A stretch of 64,000 nt of DNA from contig CAVZCJ010000008.1 of the NCBI GenBank assembly GCA_963773625.1, positions 62,001 to 126,000 of the forward strand, in the 5' to 3' direction. The notes below the pieces were generated by a model. That model did not search any database and was not told the DNA's origin. It saw only the letters and a list, made by a program, of their open reading frames with translations. Position numbers and translations under genes: made by a program. Shown one piece after another: positions 17,875 to 26,430 of the stretch (its first letter is position 1; each line of letters begins with the position of its first letter). The stretch is from DATARH01 sp963773625 (GTDB lineage Bacteria > Pseudomonadota > Alphaproteobacteria > ATCC43930 > CGMCC-115725).

Positions 17875-19325
17875 TCGCCGGCGCCGAACTGGGTGCGGTT
17901 GACGATGCCGCTATTCTGGTCGCTGGCGGCGCCAAGCTCGACCGTGCCCGACATGGCGCCGTCGGCGATCTTGCCTTCGAAGCGGAACGAGATCGTGGCC
18001 GCCTCGTAGCGCCCGCCGAAGGCGAAGCGGACGATGTCGCCGTCGAGCGCGCCGGTCACCGGCCCAGCGAACTGGGCCGAGCGCTGATGGCCGGACAGCG
18101 CGGCCCCGCGCTGCTCGAGGTTGAGCCGGTGCACGCGCGCGCCATGCATCAGATCGAGCTGCAATTCCCAGCTTCCGGCGAGGGTCAGGGCCGGCGCGCG
18201 GGCGGGGATGCGCTCCGCCTGGGCCGAGACGAGGAGCGCCGCGACCACCGCATCGCCGACCTGCTCGGCCTCGCCTGGCTGGAGCTGGAACGGCTCGACC
18301 GCGATCGAGTTTTCGGTCGCCGAATTGTCGTCGAGCATGACGCGCGGCTCGCCATCGAGCACGCGCTGGCGCAGGGCGAGGCCGTCAAGCGGGTATTTCT
18401 CGCGGTCCCAGACGATCTTGAGCCGTGGTACGCGATCGACCCCGGTGGGTTCGAGAACCTCACTCGCCGCACCCGGGATTTGCGCGACGCGCGCGGCGAT
18501 CGCCGCGCAATCGGCGTCCCACCTCGCGCGCTCGGCGGCGGGGTCGCGCTCCTCGAACCAGTATTCGAGAGCGGCGAGGACGCCAACGATGTCCTCCTTC
18601 GACACCTTCATCGGCCGGCCCAACGCCTGATGCGGCGAGCCGTTGCGCCAGGCGGCCTCGACGAGTTTCTTGCTGCCGAGCAAGAGGCCCGAAGTTTGCG
18701 GTCCGCGCAGAAACTTGCCGCCGCTGTAGATGACAAGATCGGCGCCGCGCGCCAGCCAGGGCGAGGGCCGCTCAATGTGCTCGGAGGCGGCGTCCACCAT
18801 GATCGGGATGCCCTTGGGCTTGCATATCGAGGCGATTTCCTCGAGCCGTACCGTCGTCAGATGCTCCTGCTTGCCGAGCAGCACGACGAGGGCAACCGGC
18901 TCTTTCAGCGCCTTGTCGAGATCGGCGCGGGTCTCGATCTCGACGATGTGGCAGCCGCACATCCGCACCGCCTGGTCGTAGGCGAAGCGCTGCTTGGCCG
19001 GGATGATGACGCGGTTGACCATACCCTCGGTGAACGGCAGGCGCAGCATCTTCACCGGATCGTTGCCGGCGACGCAAGCGGCGGTGCCGAGCGCCACCGC
19101 GGCGGCGCTGCCGCAGGTGACGATCCCCAATTCGGCGCCGGTCAGCTCGGCGATGCGTTTTGACGCCGCGGCCATCAGCTCGTCGAGGTTGACGAACTGG
19201 CGCGAGGCCGCGTCGACCGCCGCGCGCACCTGGGGCAGCATCAGGCTGCCGCCATGCATGGTGCGCACGCTGCAGCAATTGATAAACGGCCTGACACCCA
19301 GCGCGAGATAGGGGTTGGTGCTCAT
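17850..19325 (-). CDS. SelA-like PLP-dependent enzyme with an extra C-terminal beta domain
   Basis: Residues 1-365 form a fold-type I PLP enzyme of the SelA / D-glucosaminate-6-phosphate ammonia-lyase group. Asp178 in MVDAASE and Lys204 in YSGGKFLRGPQTSG are the expected cofactor ligands, and the N-terminal INCCSVRTMHGGSLM replaces the Asn-Ala-rich opening of true SelA. True selenocysteine synthase is unlikely because no selB or tRNA-Sec is visible here. Residues about 385-491 add a beta-rich segment (LAGSWELQLDLMHG, RLNLEQRGAALSGH) resembling a lipocalin-like or META-type barrel, unusual for the family. The substrate is unknown. The downstream membrane gene overlaps by 25 bases. Confidence 0.75.
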   Translation of the reverse strand: MSTNPYLALGVRPFINCCSVRTMHGGSLMLPQVRAAVDAASRQFVNLDELMAAASKRIAELTGAELGIVTCGSAAAVALGTAACVAGNDPVKMLRLPFTEGMVNRVIIPAKQRFAYDQAVRMCGCHIVEIETRADLDKALKEPVALVVLLGKQEHLTTVRLEEIASICKPKGIPIMVDAASEHIERPSPWLARGADLVIYSGGKFLRGPQTSGLLLGSKKLVEAAWRNGSPHQALGRPMKVSKEDIVGVLAALEYWFEERDPAAERARWDADCAAIAARVAQIPGAASEVLEPTGVDRVPRLKIVWDREKYPLDGLALRQRVLDGEPRVMLDDNSATENSIAVEPFQLQPGEAEQVGDAVVAALLVSAQAERIPARAPALTLAGSWELQLDLMHGARVHRLNLEQRGAALSGHQRSAQFAGPVTGALDGDIVRFAFGGRYEAATISFRFEGKIADGAMSGTVELGAASDQNSGIVNRTQFGAGEWRARRVA

Positions 19326-19365
19326 GCCACCTCCGAGGACAGCAAAGAAGGATTATAACAGGCCG

Positions 19366-20079
19366 ATGACGCACGCGACCCAGCCGGAACCGGCATTGGT
19401 GCTGTTCTCGGGCGGACAGGATTCCACCACCTGCCTTGCCTGGGCGCTGGCGCGGTTCTCGCGCGTCGAGACCGTCGGGTTCGACTACGGCCAGCGGCAC
19501 CGGGTCGAGCTCGCATGCCGGGCGCGTATGATCGCCCGGCTCAGAGCCGATTTTCGCGACTGGGGTGCGAAGCTCGGCGAGGATCACGCGGTCGATCTCT
19601 CGATACTCGGCCGGCTGAGCGAGACGGCGCTGACCCGCGACGCCGAGATCGCCTTCGCCGCGAGCGGGCTGCCCAACACCTTTGTTCCTGGCCGCAACTT
19701 GTTGTTCTTCACCTTCGCCGCGGCGATCGGCTATCGGCGGGGCCTAAAGCATCTGGTCGGGGGGATGTGCGAGACCGACTACTCGGGCTATCCCGATTGC
19801 CGCGACGATACGCTCAAATCGCTGCAAGCGACGCTGTCGCTGGGGATGGAGCACCGCTTCGTCATCCACACGCCCTTGATGTGGCGCGACAAGCGCGCGA
19901 CCTGGGAACTGGCCGAGGAATTGGGCGGCGAAGGCCTCGTCGAGCTGATCCGCGAGGAGAGCCACAGCTGCTATCTGGGCGAGCGGGGGGAGCAGCATGA
20001 TTGGGGCTATGGCTGCGGCCAATGCCCGGCCTGCGAGCTGCGCCGCAAGGGGTGGGAGGCTTACGCCAGGCGGTCATGA
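19366..20079 (+). CDS. queC: 7-cyano-7-deazaguanine synthase
   Basis: QueC converts 7-carboxy-7-deazaguanine with ammonia and ATP into preQ0 in the queuosine pathway. The 237-residue protein has the ATP-pyrophosphatase loop LFSGGQDSTTC near residue 13, GFDYGQRHRVEL, FVPGRNLLFFT, the GMCETDYSGYPDCRD loop, and a C-terminal zinc site built from SCYLGE plus CGQCPACELR. ATG 19366 was chosen over an upstream start that would overlap the PLP-enzyme promoter region. The stop overlaps the queE start (ATGA), so the two are translationally coupled. Confidence 0.94.
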   Translation: MTHATQPEPALVLFSGGQDSTTCLAWALARFSRVETVGFDYGQRHRVELACRARMIARLRADFRDWGAKLGEDHAVDLSILGRLSETALTRDAEIAFAASGLPNTFVPGRNLLFFTFAAAIGYRRGLKHLVGGMCETDYSGYPDCRDDTLKSLQATLSLGMEHRFVIHTPLMWRDKRATWELAEELGGEGLVELIREESHSCYLGERGEQHDWGYGCGQCPACELRRKGWEAYARRS

Positions 20080-20708
20080 GCTACGCGGTCAAGGAAATCT
20101 TCTACACCTTGCAGGGCGAGGGGGCGCTGACCGGGCGGCCGTCGGTGTTCTGCCGCTTCACCGGGTGCAATTTGTGGTCGGGGCGCGAGGAAGACCGCGC
20201 GACGGCCGCGTGCACCTTCTGCGATACCGATTTCGTCGGCCTGGACGGGACCGATGGCGGCCGCTACGAGACCGCGGACGCGCTCGCCGACACGGTCGCC
20301 GCGCTGTGGCCCGAGGGAGGGCGCGACCGTTTTGTCGTGTGCACCGGTGGCGAGCCTTTGCTGCAGCTCGATCCGCCGCTGATCGAGGCGCTTCATGCGC
20401 GCGGTTTTGAGATCGCGGTCGAGACCAACGGCACGATCCCGCTGCCGGCGGAGCTCGACTGGGTGTGCGTGAGTCCAAAGGGTAACGCCGACCTGGTTGT
20501 CAGTGCCGGCGACGAGCTGAAGATCGTCGTGCCGCAGCAGGGGGTCGATCCACTTGCATACGCGGATCTGGCATTCCGCCGCTTTTCGGTGCAGCCGATG
20601 GACGGACCCAATCGCGAGGGCAACACCGCGCTGGCGATCCAGTTCTGCCTAGACCACCCGAAATGGCAGCTGAGCCTGCAGACCCACAAGATCACGGGAA
20701 TCCGGTGA
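20076..20708 (+). CDS. queE: 7-carboxy-7-deazaguanine synthase (CX14CX2C type)
   Basis: QueE is the radical SAM enzyme that contracts 6-carboxytetrahydropterin to 7-carboxy-7-deazaguanine. The 210-residue protein has the cluster cysteines Cys31, Cys46 and Cys49 (GCNLWSG then CTFCD), i.e. the CX14CX2C variant known from some proteobacterial QueE, where the usual radical SAM spacing is CX3CX2C. Other motifs are IFYTLQGEG, VVCTGGEPLLQ, ETNGT and SPKG. It overlaps queC by four bases. queD and queF are not in this window. It ends exactly where the convergent acyltransferase gene ends. Confidence 0.94.
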   Translation: MSYAVKEIFYTLQGEGALTGRPSVFCRFTGCNLWSGREEDRATAACTFCDTDFVGLDGTDGGRYETADALADTVAALWPEGGRDRFVVCTGGEPLLQLDPPLIEALHARGFEIAVETNGTIPLPAELDWVCVSPKGNADLVVSAGDELKIVVPQQGVDPLAYADLAFRRFSVQPMDGPNREGNTALAIQFCLDHPKWQLSLQTHKITGIR

Positions 20709-21611
20709 TCAATCCGGCCAGCGCCGGTGCAGCCAGAACCATTGCTCGGGACGTTCGCGGATCCAGCTTTCGAGGGTCTGGTTGACTGCGGTCATCAGGG
20801 TGAGCACGTCGGCCTCGCGGTTGCCGCTCCGGGGGAGCGGCAACTTCGGATAAACGGTGAGGCGGAAATGCGCCCCGCCGGTGCGCTCGACGCGCACCGG
20901 CAGCACGTCGCAATCGAAATGCAGCGCGAACAGGGCCAGGGCCGGAGCCGTCATCGCCGGGCGGCCGAAAAACGGCACGGCGATGCCATCATTGAGCTTC
21001 TGATCGACGAGGAGACTGAGGTGTCCACCGCGGCGCAGCGCCGCCGCCGCGCGCCGGGACGCCACCGCGCCCTTGGGGATCAGCTCGCCCTGGTCGCCGC
21101 GCAGCCGGCCGATCAGGTGGTCGAAGAGCGGGTTGTTGGCGGCGCGGTAGATTTGCGCGATGTCGAGCCCGTATTGTCCGCCGGCGAGCGCGGCGATCTC
21201 CCAATTGCTGAGGTGTCCCGAAAACAGCACAACCCGGCGCCCCGCCGCGAGCGCCGCGTCGAGATGTTCGAGGCCGCTTGTCGCGACCCGACCGCCCGGC
21301 GCGAATGCGTCGATCTCACGCAGATGCGGGTATTCGGCCGCGACCCGGCCGAGATTGTCCCACATGCCGAGGACAATCGCCTCGATCTCGGCTTGGCTGA
21401 GCTGCGGCATCGCCAGCCGGAGATTGAGGCGCGCCCGCTTGGTGACCCCGAGCCGCGGGCCGATCCGCCGCGCGATCGCCCCGCCCAGCGCCGAGGCGCG
21501 ATCGAGCGAAAGCAAGCCAAAGCCGCTGAAGGCGAGGGTGGCGAACCAGGCCTCGATGCGGTAGGTCCAGCCGACCGGCGCCGCACGCCGCTCAGCCGAT
21601 TGCGGCGCCAC
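20709..21611 (-). CDS. Lipid A late (lauroyl-type) acyltransferase
   Basis: A roughly 300-residue LpxL/HtrB-family enzyme that adds a secondary acyl chain to Kdo-lipid A at the inner membrane. Motifs: the HX4E catalytic site in SGHLSNWE (His133, Glu138), preceded by the hydrophobic N-terminus WFATLAFSGFGLLSL, then YRAANNPLFD, KGAVASRRA, LLVDQKLNDGIAVPFFGRPA, and the terminal WFWLHRRWP. The GTG start at 21611 has GAGG four bases upstream and overlaps lpxK by 20 bases. It is the last gene of the ten-gene minus-strand run that begins with ubiA. Confidence 0.88.
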   Translation of the reverse strand: MAPQSAERRAAPVGWTYRIEAWFATLAFSGFGLLSLDRASALGGAIARRIGPRLGVTKRARLNLRLAMPQLSQAEIEAIVLGMWDNLGRVAAEYPHLREIDAFAPGGRVATSGLEHLDAALAAGRRVVLFSGHLSNWEIAALAGGQYGLDIAQIYRAANNPLFDHLIGRLRGDQGELIPKGAVASRRAAAALRRGGHLSLLVDQKLNDGIAVPFFGRPAMTAPALALFALHFDCDVLPVRVERTGGAHFRLTVYPKLPLPRSGNREADVLTLMTAVNQTLESWIRERPEQWFWLHRRWPD

Positions 21612-22578
21612 TTGCCTCAAGCACCCGCGCGAGCAGCGCGTCGAGCGCCGGCCGGTCCCGCCATTCGATGCGAACGTCCAGAACCTCGATGCCGGCGCGC
21701 GCCTCGGGCTGTAGCCGTGCCGCATCCTTGGCCGTGGTGACGAGCAGCGCCCGTTCCCGATCCGCGGCGACGCGCAGCGCGGCTAGCTCTGTATCGCTGA
21801 AGCGATGATGGTCGGGAAAGGCGCGCTCGGCCGCCAGCTCCGCGCCGAGCCGGCGCAGCGCGGCGAAGAACTTCTCCGGCCGGCCAATTCCGGCGAACGC
21901 GACCACTCGCTTGCCGGCAAGCCGCCCGCCGTCCACCGTCGCGAGCGTGGCGCGCAGGACCGGGCAGACGGCGCGTGCAAGCCCGGGCGGGGTAGCCTCG
22001 CCGTCCAGCAGGACGATGGCGTCGGCGCGGGCGAGCCCGGCCTCGATCCGCTCGCGCAGCGGTCCCGCCGGGAGCAGGCGGCCATTGCCGAAGCCGTAGG
22101 CGGCATCGACCACGAGCAGCGCCAGATCCTTGGCGACCGTGGGATTCTGAAACCCGTCGTCGAGCAGCACCGCGGCGGCGCCGGCTTCCGCCGCCGCACG
22201 CACGCCGGCGGCGCGGTCGCGCCCGACCCAGGTCGGCGCTTGCGCCGCCGCGAGCAGTGCCTCGTCGCCCACCGCGGCGGCGTCATGGATCGCTAAATCG
22301 ACCCGTACCGGCCCCGCCAGCCGCCCGCCGTAGCCGCGCATCACGATATGCGGCGACATCCCCGCCTGCCGAAGCACATCGACGAGCGACAGCACGACCG
22401 GCGTCTTGCCAGCGCCGCCGACGACGAGATTGCCGACGCAGATCACCGGAACCGAGACCCGGTACGGATGGGCGAGGGCGCGGCGCATGCGGCCCGCGGC
22501 GTCGATCGCCGCCCCCACCGGTGCCAATAGCCCGGCCACTAGGCCGGGCGTCTCGTGCCAGAACTCAGGCGTCCGCAT
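21592..22578 (-). CDS. lpxK: Tetraacyldisaccharide 4'-kinase
   Basis: LpxK phosphorylates the tetraacyl disaccharide to give lipid IVA. The 328-residue protein starts MRTPEFWHE, has the P-loop ICVGNLVVGGAGKTP (residues 46-60), then SRGYGG-like MRGYGGR, VGDEALLAA, VLLDDGFQNP and late FAGIGRPEKFFAAL and FPDHHRFSD. ATG 22578 overlaps the waaA end by 14 bases. The next gene downstream overlaps it in turn, consistent with a coupled lipid A operon. Confidence 0.95.
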   Translation of the reverse strand: MRTPEFWHETPGLVAGLLAPVGAAIDAAGRMRRALAHPYRVSVPVICVGNLVVGGAGKTPVVLSLVDVLRQAGMSPHIVMRGYGGRLAGPVRVDLAIHDAAAVGDEALLAAAQAPTWVGRDRAAGVRAAAEAGAAAVLLDDGFQNPTVAKDLALLVVDAAYGFGNGRLLPAGPLRERIEAGLARADAIVLLDGEATPPGLARAVCPVLRATLATVDGGRLAGKRVVAFAGIGRPEKFFAALRRLGAELAAERAFPDHHRFSDTELAALRVAADRERALLVTTAKDAARLQPEARAGIEVLDVRIEWRDRPALDALLARVLEASGAAIG

Positions 22579-23863
22579 CGACCGTTTCCCGCGGCGCCAC
22601 CGGATCGAGCCAGGGCGCGAGCCGTTCCATGACGGCGTCGAGCGTGCCGAGCCCCCCGGCGGCGACGCTGGAAGCGCGCGCGGCGCGCGCGTCACGCAGC
22701 CCCGGGTCGTCGAACAACCGGGCCACTGCCTCGGCGAGCGCCTCCTCGCCGGCGACGATCTCCGCGGCTTGCGCGCTCATCAATTCCGCTGCCATCGCGG
22801 CGCAGTTGGCGGTGTGCGGGCCGAGCAGAATGGCGCAATCGAGGCGCGCCGCCTCAAAGGGATTGTGTCCGCCCATCTCGACCAGCGAGCCGCCGATAAA
22901 GGCGATGCCAGCGAGACTGTAGAGCATCCCCATCTCGCCAATCGTGTCGGCGAGATAGAAATCGACATCGGCCGTCACCGCATCGCCACGCGAGCGGCGA
23001 GCGACGCGCAGCCCGCGCGCCTCGGCCATCGCCGCGATGGCGTCGCCGCGCACTGGATGACGTGGCGCGACGATGGTCAGAAGGCCGCGATGGGTCGCGG
23101 CGAGGCGGGCGTGGACCCCCGCCGCGATTTCGTCCTCGCCCGGATGGGTGCTGGCGGCGAGCCAGCGCGGGCGGTCGTCGATCTGGGCCGCCAGCGCCGC
23201 CAGGGCGCCGGTGTCGGTCGGCAGGCGCATGGCTGCCGATTTGAGGTCGCCAACGCTCGCCACCTGGCCGGCGCCGAGTTCGCGCAGCCGTGCGCATTGC
23301 AGCTTGTCCTGTGCGAGGCACATCGAGAACGACCCCAATATCGGCCGGGCGAGCCCCGGCACCGCGCGCCAGCGGGCGTGCGAGCGCGCCGACAAGCGAG
23401 CGTTCAGCAGCAGCATCGGGATGTTCCGCCGCCGCGTCATCAGCACCAGGTTGGGCCACAACTCGGACTCGATCCACACCGCCAGATTCGGGTGCCAGTG
23501 ATCGAGAAAGCGCCCGACCGCCCGCGGCAGGTCGGCTGGCACGAACTGGTGGCGCGCGCCGCGCGGCAGCCGGGTTTCGAGCAGCCGCGCGGCGGTCACC
23601 GTGCCGGTGGTGATGAGAATTTCGAGACCCGGCCGCTCCGCGAGTATGCGCTCGATCAGGGCGAGGGCGGATGTCGCCTCGCCAATGCTCGCGGCGTGCA
23701 TCCAGACGAGCGGCTTGTCCGGCCGCTTGGCGCCGGGAATGCCAAGCCGCTCGGTGAAGCGCAGGGCGTCCTCCTTGCCGCGACGCTGGCGCGACTTCAG
23801 GTAGACCAGCACAAAGGGCGCCGCCGCGGCGGTAAGGCCGCGATAGAGCGTCGGCAGGATCAC
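22565..23863 (-). CDS. waaA: 3-deoxy-D-manno-octulosonic acid (Kdo) transferase
   Basis: WaaA/KdtA transfers Kdo from CMP-Kdo to lipid IVA. The 432-residue protein has a short N-terminal membrane anchor (LTAAAAPFVLVYL), the FTERLGIP catalytic glutamate region, VWMHAASIGEA, ITTGTVTAARL, WIESELWPNL, LLLNARLS, and in the C-terminal Rossmann half HPGEDE, APRHPVRG and the GGSLVEMGGHNPFEAA nucleotide-sugar site. The GTG start at 23863 overlaps the TGA of the DUF374 gene (GTGA), which fixes the start and indicates coupling. Confidence 0.95.
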   Translation of the reverse strand: MILPTLYRGLTAAAAPFVLVYLKSRQRRGKEDALRFTERLGIPGAKRPDKPLVWMHAASIGEATSALALIERILAERPGLEILITTGTVTAARLLETRLPRGARHQFVPADLPRAVGRFLDHWHPNLAVWIESELWPNLVLMTRRRNIPMLLLNARLSARSHARWRAVPGLARPILGSFSMCLAQDKLQCARLRELGAGQVASVGDLKSAAMRLPTDTGALAALAAQIDDRPRWLAASTHPGEDEIAAGVHARLAATHRGLLTIVAPRHPVRGDAIAAMAEARGLRVARRSRGDAVTADVDFYLADTIGEMGMLYSLAGIAFIGGSLVEMGGHNPFEAARLDCAILLGPHTANCAAMAAELMSAQAAEIVAGEEALAEAVARLFDDPGLRDARAARASSVAAGGLGTLDAVMERLAPWLDPVAPRETVDADA

Positions 23864-24624
23864 GGCCGCTTCCCAGCCACCAGCTCGGGCGTACGCTCGA
23901 TTGCCGCGGCAGGCTCGCATTCGGCTGCTGGCGCGGTCCCGTGCCCGACCCGGCTGTCGGCAAGCGCGGCCATTTCGCGCAGCCGGGTTTCGACCAGCTG
24001 ACGGGCGCGCTCGATCCCGGCTTCGTCAAGGTCGTGCGCGACCGCGATCGGTTCACCCCAGATGATGATGCCGCGGCCGAAGGGCAGGGCGAGATGCATC
24101 CTGTCCCAGGTCTTCAGCACCCGCCGCCGGCTGGTGGCGAACACAACCGGCTGGATGGGGGCGCGCGCGAGGCGCGCGACATTGACGATGCCGCTCGAGG
24201 CGACCATCGCCGGCCCCGCGGGGCCGTCCGGGGTGATCGCCACGCAATCGCCGGCCGCAAGCTGCTTGACCAGTGCCCGCAAGGCCATCGTGCCGCCGCG
24301 CCGGGTCGAGCCCGCGATCGATTGGATGCCGAAATGGGCCACCGCGCCGGCGATGATGCGGCCGTCGCGGTGCGACGAGATCAGCATGTGCATCGGCGCG
24401 CGTCGCCGCCAGGCGAGCGGGATCATCATCATCCGGCCGTGCCAGAAGGCGCCCACCAATGGCTGCTTGGCCTCGTACAGCCGCCGGGGATGCTCGGCCC
24501 CTTCCTCGGTCCAGCGGTTGGTCGCATAGACAAAGCGAATGTAAAGCTGGATCGCGAAGCATAGCGCGCGGTGCAGCCGCTCGCTGCGCACGACCCGCCG
24601 CGCCCAATCGCGAAACGGCCTCAT
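23860..24624 (-). CDS. DUF374 lysophospholipid acyltransferase-like protein
   Basis: A 254-residue DUF374 protein, a branch of the PlsC-like acyltransferase fold. The acyltransferase motifs are modified: FWHGRMMMIP (His in the HX4D position region), SSHRDGRII, STRRGGTMALR, ITPDGPAGPA and QPVVFATSRR. Members sit beside waaA and msbA in many alphaproteobacteria and are presumed to act in lipid A or outer-membrane lipid assembly, but the reaction is not defined. ATG overlaps the msbA stop by four bases and the stop overlaps the waaA start. Confidence 0.88.
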   Translation of the reverse strand: MRPFRDWARRVVRSERLHRALCFAIQLYIRFVYATNRWTEEGAEHPRRLYEAKQPLVGAFWHGRMMMIPLAWRRRAPMHMLISSHRDGRIIAGAVAHFGIQSIAGSTRRGGTMALRALVKQLAAGDCVAITPDGPAGPAMVASSGIVNVARLARAPIQPVVFATSRRRVLKTWDRMHLALPFGRGIIIWGEPIAVAHDLDEAGIERARQLVETRLREMAALADSRVGHGTAPAAECEPAAAIERTPELVAGKRP

Positions 24625-26420
24625 TGCGAGGGCACCTCGATCAGTGCCGCGTCATCGGCCTCAGCGAATTGCGTCTCGTAGAGCCGGGCATAGAGGCCGC
24701 CGCGCGCCAGAAGGTGCGCGTGCTTGCCGGTTTCGACGATCCGCCCGCGGTCCATCACACAAATGAGATCGGCGCCGGTGATCGTCGATAAACGGTGGGC
24801 GATGACAAGCGTCGTGCGGCCGCGCATCAGCCGCTTGAGCGCCGCCTGGACCTGCCGCTCGCTCTCGTTGTCGAGCGCGGAGGTGGCCTCGTCGAGCAAC
24901 AAGATCGGCGCATCCTTCAGCATTGCCCGCGCAATCGCCAGGCGCTGGCGCTGACCACCCGAGAGGCGAATCCCGTGCTCGCCAACGAGCGTGTCGTAAC
25001 CCTGCGGCAGCTCGGCTATAAAGCGGTCGGCTCCGGCCGCGCCCGCCGCCGCCTCGATTTCTTCCTGGCTCGCGCCAAACCGGCCATAGGCGATGTTGGC
25101 ACGCACCGTGTCATCGAACAGACTCGCCTCCTGGGCCACTAACGCCAGCGCGCCGCGCAACGAGGCCAAGGTCACGTCGCGAATGTCCTGGCCGTCGATC
25201 GAAATGCTCCCGCCGTCGACATCATAGAAGCGCGGGATCAGGTTGAGCATCGTCGACTTGCCGGCGCCGGAGGGGCCGACCAGAGCCACCATGCTGCCCG
25301 CGGGCACGGCCAGCGAGACGCCGTCTAGTGCGACTGCGTCCGGGCGATAACCGAAGCGCACACCGGTGAAGACGATCGCGCCGCCGGTGACGCGCAGCGG
25401 CGAGGCGCCGACCCGGTCGCGGATCGTCGGCTCGATGTCGAGCACCTCGAACAGGCGCTGCGCCGCGGCCAGCCCCTCCTGCAACGAGGCATTGAGATTT
25501 GCCAGGTTCTTCAGCGGCTGATAGGCGAGCAGCAACGCGGTGATGAAGGTGAAGAACGCGCCTGGGGTGCGGGCGCCTTCGATCACTTGGTAGCCGCCAT
25601 AAAGCGTCACCACCGCCACAGCAGAGCCGCCGAGCGCCTCCATCATCGGCGAGGCGCGGGCGCGGGTGCGGTTGGCCCGGTCGATCAGCCGGAACATGCG
25701 CTCGAACAATTCCCTGGCGCGGCTTTGCTCGTAGGCCTCCATGCCGTAGGCCTTGACGTGGCGCGCCCCCTGGAAGGTCTGGTTCAACAGCGTGGTGATG
25801 AGCCCCGCTTCGACCTGGGTGCTGGCCGACACCCGGCGCATCCGCCGACCGATGCCGGCGATCGGACGGATCGCCAGCGGAAAGGCGAAGAACGAGGCGA
25901 GCGCCAAGACCCAGTCCTCGTAGAACATCAACGCCACGAGAAACGTCACGGTGACGGCGTCCTTGCCGATGCCGAGCAGGACGTTCGCGGCGGCGCTGCG
26001 CAGAAAGATGACGTCGGCGATGAAGCGCGACACCAGCGTGCCGCTGGCATTGGCGTTGAAGTAGGCGAGGTCGGCGCGAATCAGCCGGGCATAGAGCGCA
26101 TTCTGGACATCAGTGATGACGCGCTGACCGACGCGGCTCATCAGCACCGCCTCACCGTAATCGGCGACTCCCTTGATGATCGCGATCGCAAAGACCGAGC
26201 CGGCGATCAGCAGCAGCAGCGAACCCTCACGACCGACGAAGATCCGGTCGAGCATCGGCTGCATCAGCCAAGCGCGCACGGCGGTGCTGGCCGAGGCGAT
26301 ACCCATGCAGACGAAGGCGAGGACGATGGCGCCGCGATGCGGCCAGATAAAATCGCGGGTGAGCCGGCGTACCAGCGCGGCCGATTGCAGCCTGCTTTCC
26401 GTGGGCGGCTGCTCGCTCAA
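24621..26420 (-). CDS. msbA: MsbA-like ABC exporter (ATP-binding and permease)
   Basis: A 599-residue half-transporter. Six membrane segments fill residues 30-320. The nucleotide-binding domain shows Walker A GPSGAGKST, Q-loop LVAQEASLF, the canonical signature RLSGGQRQRLAIARA, Walker B ILLLDEATSALD and the H-loop IAHRLST. Its place between DUF374/waaA/lpxK and pmbA makes lipid A-core flipping across the inner membrane the likely job, though other lipid cargo cannot be excluded. It begins ten bases after pmbA ends. Confidence 0.88.
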   Translation of the reverse strand: MSEQPPTESRLQSAALVRRLTRDFIWPHRGAIVLAFVCMGIASASTAVRAWLMQPMLDRIFVGREGSLLLLIAGSVFAIAIIKGVADYGEAVLMSRVGQRVITDVQNALYARLIRADLAYFNANASGTLVSRFIADVIFLRSAAANVLLGIGKDAVTVTFLVALMFYEDWVLALASFFAFPLAIRPIAGIGRRMRRVSASTQVEAGLITTLLNQTFQGARHVKAYGMEAYEQSRARELFERMFRLIDRANRTRARASPMMEALGGSAVAVVTLYGGYQVIEGARTPGAFFTFITALLLAYQPLKNLANLNASLQEGLAAAQRLFEVLDIEPTIRDRVGASPLRVTGGAIVFTGVRFGYRPDAVALDGVSLAVPAGSMVALVGPSGAGKSTMLNLIPRFYDVDGGSISIDGQDIRDVTLASLRGALALVAQEASLFDDTVRANIAYGRFGASQEEIEAAAGAAGADRFIAELPQGYDTLVGEHGIRLSGGQRQRLAIARAMLKDAPILLLDEATSALDNESERQVQAALKRLMRGRTTLVIAHRLSTITGADLICVMDRGRIVETGKHAHLLARGGLYARLYETQFAEADDAALIEVPSQ

Positions 26421-26430
26421 CTCATGAACC

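Noticed and set aside
17850..19325. True selenocysteine synthase SelA
   Set aside because: The N-terminal sequence and added C-terminal domain differ, and no selB or tRNA-Sec is seen nearby.
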